A stretch of DNA of 64,000 nucleotides from Photobacterium sanguinicancri. GTDB lineage: Bacteria; Pseudomonadota; Gammaproteobacteria; Enterobacterales; Vibrionaceae. Both the position numbers and the translations under genes were made by a program. The notes beneath the pieces were generated by a model. The model saw only the letters and a list, made by a program, of their open reading frames with translations, searched no databases and had not been told where the DNA came from. Within the stretch, counting starts at the first letter, position 1, and each line of letters starts with the position of its first letter. This document shows, one piece after another, positions 1 through 8,660 of the stretch. The stretch is from assembly GCF_024346675.1 (NCBI RefSeq), contig NZ_AP024851.1, positions 1,550,001-1,614,000 of the forward strand. The letters are read 5' to 3'.

Positions 1-600
1 TTCCTCAAAGAAAAAATATCGGCGCTCACTGGCGGCTTACTGACCGCCGTCTTCATTGGGTGTTTATTTATCATAGGGATCATCAGTTACGATGCAACCA
101 GCGGTTTAACCATGTCTTTGTCTTTCTCTAAAGAGACCTTCATTGGCGATATGCTCGGGTTAGCGTCTGGTTTTGGTTACGGTTTATACCTATTCTTTAG
201 CCGCTACCGCACCGATGTAAGTTCTGATTCTCGCTCTTTCTTCAACTTTACCTCTGGCGCACTTGCTATCGCAATTTGCTTCATGGTTAATCCGCCATCA
301 CTGGCAGAAATGGATGCCTCTTCTTGGGTATGGCTACTCGCAATGGGCTTCTTCATTGGCTTTGGTGCCCTTACGCTACTCACCATTGCAGCCAAGCACT
401 TGAAAGCCGCTGAACTAGCCTGTGTCTCTTACCTTGAAACCGTCGTGGGCGCAGGTATTGGTATCGCCATGTTTGGTGAGTCACTCACCATGTTGCAAAC
501 AGTCGGTGGCATCTTAGTCATCGGTGGTGGTATGGGCGAAATCGTCATAAGCATGGCAAAAAAACGTGCTTCTATGAAAAACGCATCAGTTAACGGTTAA
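1..600 (+). CDS. DMT (EamA) family transporter, C-terminal part
   Basis: The reading frame is open from the first base, so the gene starts before the window; about 199 residues are present, ending at the TAA at 598-600. The visible part is almost entirely hydrophobic, with roughly five to six membrane-spanning segments separated by short loops. One is the glycine-rich helix around GSGFGYGLYLFF-type sequence near base 160-200, and the last helix is followed by a basic tail (AKKRASMKN). This is the layout of the second EamA repeat of drug/metabolite transporters in the inner membrane. The substrate cannot be read from the sequence. The symporter gene starts only 11 bases downstream, so the two are probably co-transcribed. 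The family call is fairly secure; the function is not. Confidence 0.75.
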   Translation, partial: FLKEKISALTGGLLTAVFIGCLFIIGIISYDATSGLTMSLSFSKETFIGDMLGLASGFGYGLYLFFSRYRTDVSSDSRSFFNFTSGALAIAICFMVNPPSLAEMDASSWVWLLAMGFFIGFGALTLLTIAAKHLKAAELACVSYLETVVGAGIGIAMFGESLTMLQTVGGILVIGGGMGEIVISMAKKRASMKNASVNG

Positions 601-611
601 GGATAACGACT

Positions 612-2078
612 ATGATCACCTCATTGAATTGGGTACTGCTCTTGGTGACGGTGATCATCATGGTTGGACTCGCACTGTTTAGTAACCGCATCATGAAAAC
701 GCGTAAAGGTGAGGGCGGCTTTTTACTAGCCGCCAACTGCCTAGGTCCTTTCATTGGTGCGGCCACCATTGTCGCAACAGGATTTTCTGGGTGGGGCTTT
801 ATGGGCTCGCCCGGTGTTGCCTACAAATATGGTGCAATCGAATTACTCGGTAACTTTTTTTTCGCGCCAGCCATGGTGTTTGCTGTACTGTTCTGCGCAC
901 GCTTTCTTCACCAGAAAGCACAATCTGTGGGCAGCCTAACCATTCCAGAATATATTGCACGTAGTCATCAAGGACCTGAATCTGCAAAACGCTTCACACA
1001 GGCTTTTGCGGCTGTTATTACAATTTTACTCTTAATGGTATTTTTAGTTGGTCAGATAAAAGCGCTTGGTTTATTGGCTGGCCAATGGTTAGGGATTGAT
1101 GATCAGAGTGCTTCACTGCTTATGGTCGGTATCATCATTCTTTATACCTCAATTGGTGGATTAGCGGCCGTTGCATTTACCGATGCCTTTATGGTGATAG
1201 GGATGTGTGTATCGGCTTTAATTATTGTGGTGACTATTTTCGCGGACTTATCACCCAGTGAATTGATCACAGGGTTAAATGCCATAGACCCGCACCTGTT
1301 AGCGCCCGACAACTCAGGGCCTTACGGCTCAACCCCTTGGCACGTATTTATGGTTTTACCTTACGCCTTTATCTACAGCGCCACTCTACCTTATATGTCA
1401 GTTCGTTTTATGGCACTCGCCAAGACCACTAAGCTACACCATGTCGCCGCTTACATGACACCGATTGCGTGTTTACTCAGCCTTGTACCACTCGCAGGTT
1501 TATACACTCGCTTAAAAGTGCCTGGTCTTGAAAACCCTGATCAAGCAATGCCTGTTTTTCTTGCTCAATTCCTTTCACCATCAGTTTCAGCCGTTGTCAC
1601 ACTCTTTATTTTGTTTGCTATGAAATCTACAGCAAACTCTGTCCTGCATGCCATCGCAGGTTCGGTTTCACATGATTTACGCCAAGCCATTTGGCCTAAT
1701 TGCCGCTTATCAGATAAAGCCTTACTCATACTCAACCGTTCCTCTGTGTGGTTACTCGGTGCTACAGGCTTTTTCGCCATGATTTATGCACCACCTTTTA
1801 TGCTATCTATGCTGGCTATTTTAGGATCAGGTACCCTAATGGCCGCCCTTGTTGCCCCAACTCTATTAGCGCATTTCATTCCGGCGAATATCTACGCAGC
1901 ACTGTCATCAATAGTTGTAGGTTTTCTTACAGGGCTCATATTCTTCTTGTATTTTGATTTTGGCTGGGTTGAAGCTCCTCTTTATTCATCGGTATTAGCA
2001 TGCTCAACTTACTGGATTACGGCTAAAGCTTTTAGTCATCAAGAAGATATTGTTTCAATATCATCAAGTCATTCATAA
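612..2078 (+). CDS. sodium:solute symporter (SSS/SLC5 family)
   Basis: A 488-residue inner-membrane protein with about 12-13 hydrophobic helices. It has the family hallmark near residues 55-75 (a TGFSGWGFMGSPG-like stretch after the first helices) and a second conserved IGGLAAVAFTDAF segment near residue 185, as in PutP/PanF-type sodium-coupled symporters. A purine-rich GGATAA sits just before the ATG at 612. The gene follows the DMT transporter by 11 bases and ends in a strong hairpin. The substrate is unknown. The nearby AraC regulator and amidinotransferase suggest an amino-acid or guanidino compound, but that is inference from position only. Family assignment is strong. Confidence 0.85.
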   Translation: MITSLNWVLLLVTVIIMVGLALFSNRIMKTRKGEGGFLLAANCLGPFIGAATIVATGFSGWGFMGSPGVAYKYGAIELLGNFFFAPAMVFAVLFCARFLHQKAQSVGSLTIPEYIARSHQGPESAKRFTQAFAAVITILLLMVFLVGQIKALGLLAGQWLGIDDQSASLLMVGIIILYTSIGGLAAVAFTDAFMVIGMCVSALIIVVTIFADLSPSELITGLNAIDPHLLAPDNSGPYGSTPWHVFMVLPYAFIYSATLPYMSVRFMALAKTTKLHHVAAYMTPIACLLSLVPLAGLYTRLKVPGLENPDQAMPVFLAQFLSPSVSAVVTLFILFAMKSTANSVLHAIAGSVSHDLRQAIWPNCRLSDKALLILNRSSVWLLGATGFFAMIYAPPFMLSMLAILGSGTLMAALVAPTLLAHFIPANIYAALSSIVVGFLTGLIFFLYFDFGWVEAPLYSSVLACSTYWITAKAFSHQEDIVSISSSHS

Positions 2079-2107
2079 TGTTCAGCTTTACTATTAACTG
2101 TAAAAAT

Positions 2108-2135
2108 AAAACGCTATCAGTAATGATAGCGTTTT
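2108..2135. terminator. bidirectional Rho-independent terminator
   Basis: A perfect 12-bp inverted repeat (2108-2119 with 2124-2135) around a four-base GTAA loop, with A-rich sequence on the left and T-rich sequence on the right. It can terminate the rightward symporter transcript and the leftward araC-type transcript, which converge here. Confidence 0.85.
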
Positions 2136-2176
2136 CTTATTTTATAAATAAATATCTCTTATTTATATTTTCGACT

Positions 2177-3094
2177 TCAACCAATAGTCACATCTGCTAA
2201 TTGTTTTTGTAACTGCCCTTCAATAGCTTTGCTACTTTCTATATTTTCCCGCATATCTACATGGTTAGAACGATACTCTCTTGGCGTCACACGCAGTAAA
2301 CATTTAAATTTAGCATTGAAATTAGAAAGTGATGAAAAACCAACTTCAGATCCAATACGTGCAATTGTCCAATCCGTCGAGACTAAATAACGAGCAGCTT
2401 GGCGTACACGTTGTTCTATTAAATATTGTCGAAATGTAATCCCTAAATTTGCATGGAAAAATCGAGAAAATGTACTATCTGCCATATGGAGCTTATCTGC
2501 TAACATAGTAACAGAAAGTGTTTCTGCCAAATTTTTAGCAATGTAATCTTGGACCATTTGAACGCGGGTTTCTGTTCGCTTTATATTGCTAACTTCAAAT
2601 GAGTTATCAATAAGATAGCGTTGCGGTGAAAGTTGCGATAGTTTTTCTAATAGTCCGAGTAGATTCAATACCTGAGAGAAATCAAAGGTATTTTCCATAT
2701 GGTTGAGCAAGGCATGAATCGTATTATTATGAATCCCTTCAAACAACAACCCTCGCCGTGACTCTTCTAGCATGGTCTTAATCGTTTTAAACTGTACGCT
2801 ATCAACAAACGTCTGTCCCAGTGCATTTAAACGAAAATGCAATACATCACAATCTGTTATGCCCGCTTGATGGTTTGATTCCAAGGTTAGCCTAAATGGG
2901 TTAAATGGTGCTAAAAGCACTAGTTGGCAGGCCCTTAACCGATAGTGAGTATTCGCTAAATGGAGCGTACACCCTGAGGTTCTTGGGCGGATCAGTATAT
3001 AGTCCGCACCAAAGATCATATGTTCGGTTTCTTCTACTTTTTGTAAATCAAACATAAGGAACTTTGGTGTATTTGCGATAACACGTTGACACAT
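2177..3094 (-). CDS. AraC-family transcriptional regulator
   Basis: A 305-residue protein. The C-terminal ~100 residues carry the double helix-turn-helix of AraC/XylS regulators. The first helix pair lies around LSVTMLADKLHMADSTFSR, and the second around TIARIGSEVGFSSLSNFNAKFK, followed by the typical TPREYR ending. The N-terminal ~190 residues look like a cupin-type ligand-binding/dimerisation domain, as in AraC_binding_2 proteins. The start is supported by a perfect AGGAGG-type ribosome site (complement of CCTCCT at 3102-3107). It is transcribed away from the amidinotransferase gene, with 512 bases between them that contain repeats expected of an AraC operator. It most likely controls that gene and perhaps the transporters. 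The ligand is unknown. Confidence 0.85.
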   Translation of the reverse strand: MCQRVIANTPKFLMFDLQKVEETEHMIFGADYILIRPRTSGCTLHLANTHYRLRACQLVLLAPFNPFRLTLESNHQAGITDCDVLHFRLNALGQTFVDSVQFKTIKTMLEESRRGLLFEGIHNNTIHALLNHMENTFDFSQVLNLLGLLEKLSQLSPQRYLIDNSFEVSNIKRTETRVQMVQDYIAKNLAETLSVTMLADKLHMADSTFSRFFHANLGITFRQYLIEQRVRQAARYLVSTDWTIARIGSEVGFSSLSNFNAKFKCLLRVTPREYRSNHVDMRENIESSKAIEGQLQKQLADVTIG

Positions 3095-3606
3095 GTTCGT
3101 ACCTCCTCGTTGTACCCCTCATATTTACTCAATAGATAAATAAACACCAAGGCATCGCAATTAGAAATGTGATATTCAACCAGATTATCTACATAATGTG
3201 ATATCCACGATAATTATTGACGACAATTATTGAAGTAATATTTCGCTCAACAAGGATTTCCCAGTGTTTTCGCAAAGCAATAACTTTAACAAAAAATGCA
3301 TATCGTCAACATGTGATTTTTTGTAGTTAGAAGCATCAATACGAATAGCATATTTATAGTCAAATTTAAAATTATCGGCACGTCGGCAGAAAAACGTCAT
3401 TCATCAGCATCAATTCACTATTATCAGCCTGCGATTAGAGAGATATTAATGTCATTGAAGAGCAACATTAAATAGCTCATCAAACTAAACGTTACACCTA
3501 ATTGAATACCTTAAGGCTTATTTGTTTATTATTTTCGCTCTGCCTAAAGGATTATTTATCAGCAATTAAAATATAATTTCATTATTATGTTATTGGAGAT
3601 TTTGCA
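3095..3606. promoter_or_regulatory. divergent promoter region between araC-type regulator and amidinotransferase
   Basis: 512 bases without a gene, very AT-rich. The left third holds two kinds of direct repeat (annotated separately at 3166-3233). The right end has a GGAG ribosome site just before the ATG at 3607. The leader between the repeats and the start codon is long, about 370 bases. I could not fold it into any known riboswitch by eye. Confidence 0.5.
3166..3233. promoter_or_regulatory. paired direct repeats, candidate AraC-type operator
   Basis: AATGTGATAT occurs at 3166-3175 and again at 3195-3204, 29 bases apart, close to three helical turns. Immediately after it come two abutting 13-base units, CGATAATTATTGA (3208-3220) and CGACAATTATTGA (3221-3233), differing at one base. 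AraC-family dimers usually bind direct repeats, so this is a plausible operator. The assignment to this regulator is inference. Confidence 0.45.
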
Positions 3607-4839
3607 ATGAGTGTTTCTAACGACCTATATCCAAATGCCTCTCACCCTCTAGAAAGAAAAGATTCTGGTGTCCCTTATGTTCGCCAAGGCCTTCATGTTG
3701 AATCTTATAATGATTTCGATCCACTACGCCATGTTATTGTAGGTATTGCAGATAACCAACATATTCCAGAAGCTTGCCCTGCAAGTAATGAAAAAATCCC
3801 AGCTGACTCACCAATGCGTGGCAGTAAAGCAGGTCGTCGTACTCAAGAGTCTATCGACCGTGCAAATGAATGCCTAAATGGTTTTGCAAAAATATTAGAA
3901 ACACGCGGAATAACAGTTGACCGCCCAGGAGCGGTAGATTGGAACGAACGTATTACCACGCCTGATTTCTCAATCAGCTCTGGTTTCGGTGTTATGCCAC
4001 CTCGTGACTGCTTACTTACCATGGGTAAAAGCATTCTAATGGCACCAATGAGCTTCCGTAGCCGTTACTTTGAGTACCTAGCATACGTTGATCTTCTACG
4101 TGAATACTTCGAATCAGACAACCAATGTATGATTGAGCAAGCACCACGCCCACGTCTATCTGATGATAGCTTCCGTATGGACTATGTTGCAGCATACGAA
4201 TACCTTTCTGACGAAGAAACCATGGAGCGCTCACTTCGTAAAGAGTACAGCACCAAAGAAACAGACATTCTATTTGATGCTGCTGACGTAATGCGCTTGG
4301 GTAAAGACATCTTCGTTCAACACGGCTTAACCACTAACCTTGCTGGTATTCGCTGGATTAAACGTAAATATGAAGCTCAAGGCTACCGTGTACATACTCT
4401 AAGCTTTGAAGATAACCACCCTATCCATATTGATGCAACCTTCTGTCCGCTACGTCCAGGACTGATGCTGCTTAACCCTAACCGTCCACTGTTCAAAGGC
4501 CAACGTGAAATCTTTGAGAAGAATGATTGGGAAATCGTTGAAGCAGTTAGCCCTGCATGGGATAACCCACCACCACTATGTTACTCAAGCACATGGCTAT
4601 CAATGAATACCTTGATTCTTGACCATAAAACCGTGTGTGTGGAAGCGTCTGAAAAAGGACAAATGGAACAATTTGATAAGCTTGGCTTTGATGTTATTCC
4701 TGTCGACCTACGCGATGCTTACGCATTTGGTGGCGGCCTACACTGTGCAACAGCCGATGTATGGCGTGAAGGTACTTGTGAAGATTACTTTGCAAACCAA
4801 TTCACTGGCGCTCACAGTATTGAGCACTGGGAATACTAG
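3607..4839 (+). CDS. glycine amidinotransferase-like enzyme (AGAT/StrB1 family)
   Basis: A 410-residue protein of the amidinotransferase superfamily. Family members move the amidino group of arginine onto an amine, for example glycine to give guanidinoacetate, or an inosamine phosphate. The catalytic motifs are present: FDAAD at 223-227, HIDATF at 274-279, and GGGLHC with the nucleophilic cysteine at 380. The GIRWIKR and LMLLNPNRP stretches match the vertebrate arginine:glycine enzyme as I recall it, and the length is typical. The ATG is preceded by TTGGAG. It is a single-gene unit with its own terminator, divergent from an AraC regulator and near a sodium symporter and a DMT exporter-type gene. 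The acceptor amine cannot be told from sequence. No creatine or guanidino-phosphate gene lies beside it. Confidence 0.85.
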   Translation: MSVSNDLYPNASHPLERKDSGVPYVRQGLHVESYNDFDPLRHVIVGIADNQHIPEACPASNEKIPADSPMRGSKAGRRTQESIDRANECLNGFAKILETRGITVDRPGAVDWNERITTPDFSISSGFGVMPPRDCLLTMGKSILMAPMSFRSRYFEYLAYVDLLREYFESDNQCMIEQAPRPRLSDDSFRMDYVAAYEYLSDEETMERSLRKEYSTKETDILFDAADVMRLGKDIFVQHGLTTNLAGIRWIKRKYEAQGYRVHTLSFEDNHPIHIDATFCPLRPGLMLLNPNRPLFKGQREIFEKNDWEIVEAVSPAWDNPPPLCYSSTWLSMNTLILDHKTVCVEASEKGQMEQFDKLGFDVIPVDLRDAYAFGGGLHCATADVWREGTCEDYFANQFTGAHSIEHWEY

Positions 4840-4868
4840 TCGTCATTTACTAGTTAAAACGTGGTGAT

Positions 4869-4897
4869 AATGGCTTCTTCGGAAGCCATTTTTTATC
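4869..4897 (+). terminator. Rho-independent terminator after amidinotransferase
   Basis: Nine-base-pair stem AATGGCTTC/GAAGCCATT closed by a stable TTCG tetraloop, followed by TTTTTAT. It separates the amidinotransferase gene from the convergent kinase gene. Confidence 0.9.
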
Positions 4898-4953
4898 GTC
4901 TGGAGATAACGCTAACAAAGGTGTACAGCTAAACTTAGAATAACCAAGTAAGC

Positions 4954-5862
4954 TCAGTTTGCGACGAGCATGGCAGCCCCAAACACCCCTGCACTATCTC
5001 CTAAGGCTGGCTTTACAATCCGTGTTGCTAACTTTGGGTTAAATAAGTGTGGCAAGATCGCTTGCTCTGCATGCTGGTAAAGATACTCAATATTACCTAC
5101 ACCGCCACCAACCACAATCACATCCGGATCTAGCACATTAATGATAGCCGCGACGGCTAACCCAAATTGGGAGACGAGCCTATCTAAAGTTTGTTGTGCC
5201 GCTTGCTCTTGTTGCTCTGCTCGATAAACAATATCGGGTAAACCACACTCAATGCCAGATAGTTGATGATAATACGCTTCCAATCCTGGCCCTGATAAGA
5301 CCGTTTCAACACATCCCTGTTTACCGCAATAACACTGTTTGCCGGTTGGATCCAAAACGTTATGTCCCCATTCACCCGCAATACCATGACACCCTTGCAG
5401 CACTTTGCCATTGACAACAATCCCTGCACCGACACCTGTCCCCATGATAATACCAAACACGACTTCGGCATGTGGGTTCACCACAGGTACAATACCTAGC
5501 CGAGACTCAGCCAATGCAAAACAGTTTGCGTCATTGGCCAGTACGACTTTCACACCCAGTAATTGCTGTAAATCGGTATCTAACGGCTGTCCATTTAACA
5601 CGGTAGAATTACAGTTTTTCATCAAATGAGTGCTAGGGTCTAACGTACCTGGCGTACCAAAACCAATGCGTTCAGGGTATGTACCAACCTCCTCTGAACA
5701 ACGATGAACAAGCCGCTGGATCTGCGTAAGAATATGGTTATAACCTTGCTCTCGCTCTGTTGCTATTCGCTGTCTTAACACACACTGACCAGTGTTTTTT
5801 GCTAGCACCGCACACTCTATTTTCGTGCCACCAAGATCAATACCCCAATCAAAGCTCTGCAT
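4954..5862 (-). CDS. ROK-family sugar kinase (N-acetylglucosamine kinase/fructokinase type)
   Basis: 302 residues from the ATG at 5862. A longer frame opens from a TTG at 5904, but the phosphate-binding motif (WGIDLGGTKIE) starts only a few residues after the internal Met, which fits NagK-type proteins of about 303 residues. Visible motifs are LANDANCFAL (catalytic Asp), IMGTGVGAG (ATP-binding glycines), EWGH, and the zinc-binding CYCGKQGCVE of ROK kinases. It phosphorylates a hexose or amino-hexose in the cytosol. N-acetylglucosamine or fructose is likely, but the sequence does not decide. The gene converges with the amidinotransferase gene and is separated from it by a terminator, so it is a unit of its own. 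Confidence 0.85.
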   Translation of the reverse strand: MQSFDWGIDLGGTKIECAVLAKNTGQCVLRQRIATEREQGYNHILTQIQRLVHRCSEEVGTYPERIGFGTPGTLDPSTHLMKNCNSTVLNGQPLDTDLQQLLGVKVVLANDANCFALAESRLGIVPVVNPHAEVVFGIIMGTGVGAGIVVNGKVLQGCHGIAGEWGHNVLDPTGKQCYCGKQGCVETVLSGPGLEAYYHQLSGIECGLPDIVYRAEQQEQAAQQTLDRLVSQFGLAVAAIINVLDPDVIVVGGGVGNIEYLYQHAEQAILPHLFNPKLATRIVKPALGDSAGVFGAAMLVAN

Positions 5863-6128
5863 CTTGTCACCGCCATAGTTCACTGATTTATTCAGCATAA
5901 ACAATCACAAACAATAATCTGAAAATAGTAATGAAAACCGTGACCTTAGCCTCTTTGTTGATATATAGGCTTATTGAGGTAAGACCCTCAGAAAATGAAA
6001 GAAAGTAAGAAGTCGCGGTTAGACAGAAATCAACCATAATTAGGGGTACAACGAGATGCGATTACCAAGATGTCCATAATCTGGTTATTAGCATTCTGTT
6101 TGCAACAATGAAAGATAGGGGCAATGTT

Positions 6129-6341
6129 ATGTTTCTGAAAGAAATGCGTACTGGGGATTTAGTCGATGTCGTTGATATGTCGTCTTTAATAAACCCATTT
6201 ACCCAACACGTTACCGTGCAATATCAATCAGGAGAAGATCTTGCAGACCCTGTTGCGATTGATAAACAGCAACTGGCGTTTCCTTCTGGAGAAGAATTAC
6301 CAGAGTGCTGGATAAATGGGTATTACCGTATGAAACCTTAA
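6129..6341 (+). CDS. small conserved hypothetical protein
   Basis: 70 residues from the ATG at 6129, which has an AGGGG ribosome site ten bases upstream. An ATG seven codons earlier (6108) lacks one. The protein is acidic, without signal peptide or membrane segment, and ends with a recognisable FPSGEELPECWINGYYR-like motif. From memory, short proteins with this ending are common in Vibrionaceae and have no assigned function. It is divergent from the ROK kinase. I do not assign a role. Confidence 0.6.
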   Translation: MFLKEMRTGDLVDVVDMSSLINPFTQHVTVQYQSGEDLADPVAIDKQQLAFPSGEELPECWINGYYRMKP

Positions 6342-6414
6342 CCCATACTACTGCGCTTGAACGCGGGTCATTCGGGCTGCTTCAAATCATAAACACGCAA
6401 TAATCATTGTATGT

Positions 6415-7011
6415 TTACTTTGTTATTAACCGTTGAGCAATCTGTGTTGTCAGCTGATCAACACCTTGTGATAGCGCATTTACTTGTGCATCGTAGCCAG
6501 ATTGCGCCAACGGCACTTGCAGTTTAAAAGGGTAAACGCCTTGCAGTTTACCGTCTTTATCTATCACCAAATACTCCCCCATTAACTCAGCATTCCCTGT
6601 ATATCGACCATTAAACTGAGTGAATTTAACTTGCAGCTTTGCTTGCCCCGCTGATGACATCGCAGGCGTTAACTCACTTGGCCAATACCGTTTTTGCTTA
6701 GCACGTAGATCCGCTGTGATACGCCGCGTTAATTGCTGTGTAATGCTGTCGGCCCAGGTATTTTGCTGCGCTTGGACGATTTCAGTATCACTTACTTGAT
6801 ACACCAATCCCATGCCTGCTAAGTGAGCCGCCATTTCAACAGGGCGCACCACCAGCAATGCTTGTGATTGCCCTTGCGGTATTGGACTAGCTGCTATCAA
6901 AGAATTTGATATTGGTGGCAGTAAATAGGTCGAGCGTGTCACCTCTGACTGACTACTGCACCCAGAGAGTAATGCGACCGCTGCTATTCCACCGACGAAC
7001 CATGTTTTCAT
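6415..7011 (-). CDS. pqiC: PqiC-type outer-membrane lipoprotein
   Basis: 198 residues with a lipoprotein signal peptide (hydrophobic helix then LLSGC, lipidated Cys at 19). The body matches the ABC-type transport auxiliary (YmbA/PqiC) family: an N-terminal YLLPP-like strand, a VVRPVEMAAHLAGMGLVYQ-like stretch, and a WADSI.QQL..RI segment. PqiC is known to dock the PqiB tunnel to the outer membrane in a lipid-transport pathway across the periplasm. Its ATG overlaps the pqiB stop codon (TAATG), so the two genes are translationally coupled. Confidence 0.9.
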   Translation of the reverse strand: MKTWFVGGIAAVALLSGCSSQSEVTRSTYLLPPISNSLIAASPIPQGQSQALLVVRPVEMAAHLAGMGLVYQVSDTEIVQAQQNTWADSITQQLTRRITADLRAKQKRYWPSELTPAMSSAGQAKLQVKFTQFNGRYTGNAELMGEYLVIDKDGKLQGVYPFKLQVPLAQSGYDAQVNALSQGVDQLTTQIAQRLITK

Positions 7012-8660
7012 TATTCTTGTCCTTTTGCTGCTGGAACAGGATCTTTTGCTTGTTCACTACTGAAAATTAACGAATTTGGCTTTTCGTTCAATTGTCGCAA
7101 TACTGGTTCTAGTTCTGCTAATACATTTTCAAATCGTGCAATAGCTTGCTCTAAATTCTGATACGGCGCAGCATCTGGACCAAAACCATTCAATGTAGTT
7201 TGAATATCTTGCAAGCTCTTACGCACATCAGCCGGAATTGCTTTCGTGTCTTTTTGTTCAAGAATGCTATTCAACGAATCCGCTACACTTTGCGCTGAAC
7301 GCAGTGTTTTCTGGGAAGCCATTAGGCTGTTATTAAGCGAACCTAATGTTTCCTCTAACGGCAAATCATTGAATTTGTCCAATAAGGTTGTCACTTGCTT
7401 TTGGATCTCAGCAAAACCACCAGCTTGGGTTGGGAATATGTCGTATTGCTCGTAATGCTTAACTGGGTACTTATCTGCTTTTTCATACACCTCGGTATCA
7501 ATAAACAGCGCTCCCGTTAAAAAACTTCCCGTTTTCAATGTGGCACGTAAGCCTTGATCAAACTCATTCGTCAGGCTCAGTTTCAGCGCTTGCAAATCAG
7601 ACGCGCCAATATTTTTATAGACTCTGCCTAACTCTATTCGCACTAATACAGGGATCTGTTTGGTAGAAAAACCCTGCTCTTTTGATGGCAAATTCAGCGG
7701 CACTTTCTTCACGGTACCAATGCGGATGCCACGATACTCAACGGGTGCACCTACATTTAACCCACGGACAGATTCATCAAACATCATCACGTATTCTAAA
7801 TATTGATCAAAAATACGCTCTCTAACTTGCTTGAAGTTGTTATACAGTTTGAAATGCTTTTGCTGTTCTGTGACTTGCTCACCCGGCTCGGCACCTTTAG
7901 GAACACGGAAGCTCACCCCGCCAGTGATCAACGACTCTACTGAGCCAATTTTCAAATTAAACCCTTCCGCTGACATTTGTAAATCGACACCAGAGCTTAG
8001 CCAAAATTTAGTATGTTTACGGATCAAGCTGTCGTAAGGCTGAAAAATAAATAGTTGGTAGTTTGCTTTTTTAGTTGCAGGATCAAAGCTGACTTTTTCC
8101 ACTCGCCCAACCGTGAAACCCTCATATAATACAGGATCAGTAATGCTTAGCTTACCCGCTTCTCGGTGCGTTAAGACAATGCGAAGTCCCTTCGTATCAG
8201 GCGGAGCAACGGGAGGCGTATCTAACACGGTAAAATCCAATTTCTCTTTGTCTGCGCGGCCAGGTTGAAGTTCCAAATAAGCGCCAGAAAGCAAAGTATC
8301 TAAACCAGAGATCCCCTCTTTGCCAATACGCGGCTTCACTACCCAAAACAAAGTATCGTCTTTCAGCATACGGGCTGCATCTTTGTTCATCTGTGCAGTA
8401 GCGGTGATGTAGGTATAATCATCACTTAATTTTACGCTAGTGATCACTCCCACTTTTACATTGAGCGATTTAATTTCTGTTTTACCAACTTCAATCCCTT
8501 CTGCGGTTTTCAAAGTTAGCGTGACTGTTGGTCCTTTACTGCCAACAAATTGAATCAACATCCAAATACCAATGGCTACAGCCACAAGCGGTACGAGCCA
8601 GATGGTTGAAAACTGCTTTGTTTTTTGTACTTCAGCCTGTGTTGGCTTGTTATCACTCAT
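7011..8660 (-). CDS. pqiB: PqiB, MCE-domain periplasmic tunnel protein
   Basis: 549 residues from the ATG at 8660, which overlaps the pqiA stop codon (ATGAGTGA). A longer in-frame extension to 8783 would lie inside pqiA and is not supported. One N-terminal membrane helix (residues ~22-42) is followed by three MCE/MlaD domains. Each starts with a recognisable core such as GIEVGKTEIKSLNVKVG, LSITDPVLYEGFTVGRVEKV and LNVGAPVEYRGIRIGTVKKV. A C-terminal helical segment follows (residues ~430-520). The E. coli protein is about the same length. In that system PqiB forms a hexameric syringe that moves lipids between the two membranes. Confidence 0.95.
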   Translation of the reverse strand: MSDNKPTQAEVQKTKQFSTIWLVPLVAVAIGIWMLIQFVGSKGPTVTLTLKTAEGIEVGKTEIKSLNVKVGVITSVKLSDDYTYITATAQMNKDAARMLKDDTLFWVVKPRIGKEGISGLDTLLSGAYLELQPGRADKEKLDFTVLDTPPVAPPDTKGLRIVLTHREAGKLSITDPVLYEGFTVGRVEKVSFDPATKKANYQLFIFQPYDSLIRKHTKFWLSSGVDLQMSAEGFNLKIGSVESLITGGVSFRVPKGAEPGEQVTEQQKHFKLYNNFKQVRERIFDQYLEYVMMFDESVRGLNVGAPVEYRGIRIGTVKKVPLNLPSKEQGFSTKQIPVLVRIELGRVYKNIGASDLQALKLSLTNEFDQGLRATLKTGSFLTGALFIDTEVYEKADKYPVKHYEQYDIFPTQAGGFAEIQKQVTTLLDKFNDLPLEETLGSLNNSLMASQKTLRSAQSVADSLNSILEQKDTKAIPADVRKSLQDIQTTLNGFGPDAAPYQNLEQAIARFENVLAELEPVLRQLNEKPNSLIFSSEQAKDPVPAAKGQE

